This document shows, one piece after another, positions 62,658-64,000 of a stretch of DNA of 64,000 bases. The stretch is from Paenibacillus dauci (lineage in GTDB: Bacteria; Bacillota; Bacilli; Paenibacillales; Paenibacillaceae). A program made the translations under genes and the position numbers. The notes under the pieces are model-generated. The model worked only from the letters and a program-made list of their open reading frames with translations, searched no databases and was not told the DNA's origin. The first letter of the stretch is position 1. The number at the start of each line of letters is the position of its first letter. The stretch is taken from assembly GCF_000971985.1 (NCBI RefSeq), contig NZ_LAQQ01000008.1, forward strand, positions 62,001-126,000, read 5' to 3'.

Positions 62658-64000
62658 TGCTATCCTCCTTCTGCTCGGCTGCAGCACTGGCAGCTGCCGC
62701 TGCACTTCCTTTGAGCGTAATGGTATACGAAGCCGAATACGATTGCAGACTGCCGGCCGATTTGACTCCGGCGGTTAACGCGGTATTACGAACCAGCTTG
62801 TCTACTGTAACCCGATCGGTAAATGGCATCTCCTGCAGCTTCACCAGATAAGCAGACGCTCCTGCCATCGTAGGTGTCACGAGCGTCAGCTGAATGGTAT
62901 CACTACGGGTATAGTTGATTTTTGCGATCGCAGAAGGATTCGGCTTGGCAAGAGACAGTTGATCCAGCACACTGACTGCATCGAGCCGATAATTCATTAC
63001 CGCGTCCATAACAGCTTGAGGGCCTACGGCTCCTCCGCCTCCGTTCAACTTGTTCAGTTGCAGCTGAGCCAGCGTATTGTTGTCACTTAGCTGCTGAATC
63101 TGCACTTCCTGCTCGGCGATGGTTCCTTTATAACTGACCCAGCCAAAGATCGAAAGTGCCATTAATAGCACCCATACCGCAGTCATGCCAATCACCAGCC
63201 AGGAGAATTTCTCGGTCTGCTGGGCTTCCCGGCGCGGCAGTAGATTGATCGATTTGCGATCCTCACTGGTCAATGCGGCGCCGACAGCCATACGGTAATC
63301 ATTCAGCTCAGAGTCAACCGTATCCTCTTGCTGGAAATCCACTTCCCGAATCTCCAGGTCTCCCATGGACTGCTGCAGTTCCGCAACCAGCAGTGCTCTC
63401 TCCTGGTGTGAACCGGTAACAACAATCTCTTCAATCCGTACGGATCCATCATGAAGGCTATACTGATAAAAGTTCAGCATTCTCGAAATCTCCGGCGTTA
63501 TATCTGCAACTTCCTGGGCAGACAGCTGTACACTGCTTCCCTCGCCACCATAGATTTCACTGTTCATTGCAAAATTAATCGTTCTCATAAATACCGGATA
63601 ACCACCGCGGAACATATAAATGTCCAGCAGTCCGGCATTCAGTTGCAGCAGCATCGCATTGCCAAATTCGGCACCCTGCGCCTGTACAACCGCTTTCGCC
63701 AGCGATGTCGCTGAGAACTCGACGGCAGCGATGCGAATACCGGCTTCCTGCAGCGGGGCCATATAATCTTTGACCAACTGGCTCGGTGCTGCGAACACCA
63801 GCAGCTGCGTCTGCTCCTCATCTGCCGAGGTGATCATATAATCATAGACCGGATTCTCAAAAGGCAAATGCATGCCTGTCTCCACTTCCAGTTCAACCAG
63901 CTGGGCCAGCTGCTTTATGCTGGTATTGGACACACTCATAGTACGAATCAGAATGCGTGAAGGCGGGATCGACAGAGTCACCGATTTGCCTTTGAGATTC
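62641..64000 (-). CDS. fused PilM-PilN type IV pilus protein (5' end beyond window)
   Basis: The frame runs off the right edge of the window; the visible part is about 452 residues. The first half is PilM-like, actin-fold (LKGKSVTLSIPPSRILIR, AAVEFSATSLAKAVVQ, ISRMLNFYQYS). The second begins SINLLPRRE, the PilN N-terminal motif, followed by one helix (SWLVIGMTAVWVLLMALSIF) and a periplasmic-type domain. In most species these are two genes; here they are one continuous frame. A low-complexity Ala/Ser region precedes the Gln/Glu-rich C-terminus. An ATP-binding start lies outside the view. Confidence 0.85.
   Translation of the reverse strand, partial: NLKGKSVTLSIPPSRILIRTMSVSNTSIKQLAQLVELEVETGMHLPFENPVYDYMITSADEEQTQLLVFAAPSQLVKDYMAPLQEAGIRIAAVEFSATSLAKAVVQAQGAEFGNAMLLQLNAGLLDIYMFRGGYPVFMRTINFAMNSEIYGGEGSSVQLSAQEVADITPEISRMLNFYQYSLHDGSVRIEEIVVTGSHQERALLVAELQQSMGDLEIREVDFQQEDTVDSELNDYRMAVGAALTSEDRKSINLLPRREAQQTEKFSWLVIGMTAVWVLLMALSIFGWVSYKGTIAEQEVQIQQLSDNNTLAQLQLNKLNGGGGAVGPQAVMDAVMNYRLDAVSVLDQLSLAKPNPSAIAKINYTRSDTIQLTLVTPTMAGASAYLVKLQEMPFTDRVTVDKLVRNTALTAGVKSAGSLQSYSASYTITLKGSAAAAASAAAEQKEDSNGTTE

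Overview
The window reads as chromosomal DNA of a low-to-mid GC, Gram-positive spore-former of the Paenibacillus type. This is an inference from gene content: stalk-domain secreted proteins, a Bacillus-type glucose 1-dehydrogenase, YpsA, an ECF sigma/DUF4367 pair, strong AGGAGG ribosome sites, Bacillus-style Fnr boxes (TGTGA-N6-TCACA) and cre-like sites. I see no rRNA, tRNA, CRISPR array, transposase or phage gene. Gene starts were moved inward from the longest open frame wherever a Shine-Dalgarno site pointed to an internal start.

Layout, left to right. 0-5 kb: small exported or membrane proteins, an aromatic-acid-type MFS transporter, an XRE/TPR regulator with a 41-codon frame overlapping its stop codon, and two paralogous tiny membrane proteins. 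5.8-9.7 kb: a two-component system and the ABC exporter it probably controls (antimicrobial-peptide detoxification type), with three 11-bp-phased repeats at the ABC promoter. 11.1-14.3 kb: heme oxygenase plus a bacteriophytochrome whose terminal GGDEF domain has lost its signature. 14.8-25.3 kb: a CDF metal transporter, a permuted papain-like hydrolase, a dipeptidase, an ECF sigma/anti-sigma pair, a GNAT protein, a Gfo/Idh/MocA oxidoreductase and a GH4 glycosidase. 25.4-35.5 kb: an AraC regulator, two tandem secreted paralogues, malic enzyme, and a methionine-type ABC importer (metNIQ). 35.8-41.8 kb: nirBD nitrite reductase with a well-formed Fnr promoter, a 2-keto acid decarboxylase and a TudS-like protein.

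42-54 kb: YpsA, glucose dehydrogenase, then a five-gene co-directional operon (SWIM - HEAT-like - MoxR AAA+ - DUF5682 - VWA) resembling the uncharacterised E. coli yehLMPQ cluster. An SMI1/KNR4 protein and aroD follow. 55-64 kb: a two-TM potassium channel with a TrkA-N domain, paired VTT-domain membrane proteins, a metallo-hydrolase divergent from an Lrp regulator, a kinase-like phosphotransferase with a gamma-glutamyltransferase, and the end of a type IV pilus operon (a fused PilM-PilN, cut by the window edge, and PilO).

The most unusual signals are: a dispersed structured inverted-repeat family (about 14.5, 22.7 and 35.7 kb) whose arms appear to co-vary while an asymmetric core stays fixed; the five-gene MoxR-VWA operon; the phytochrome with a degenerate GGDEF; the coupled mini-ORF behind the XRE/TPR regulator; and two hexanucleotide microsatellites.
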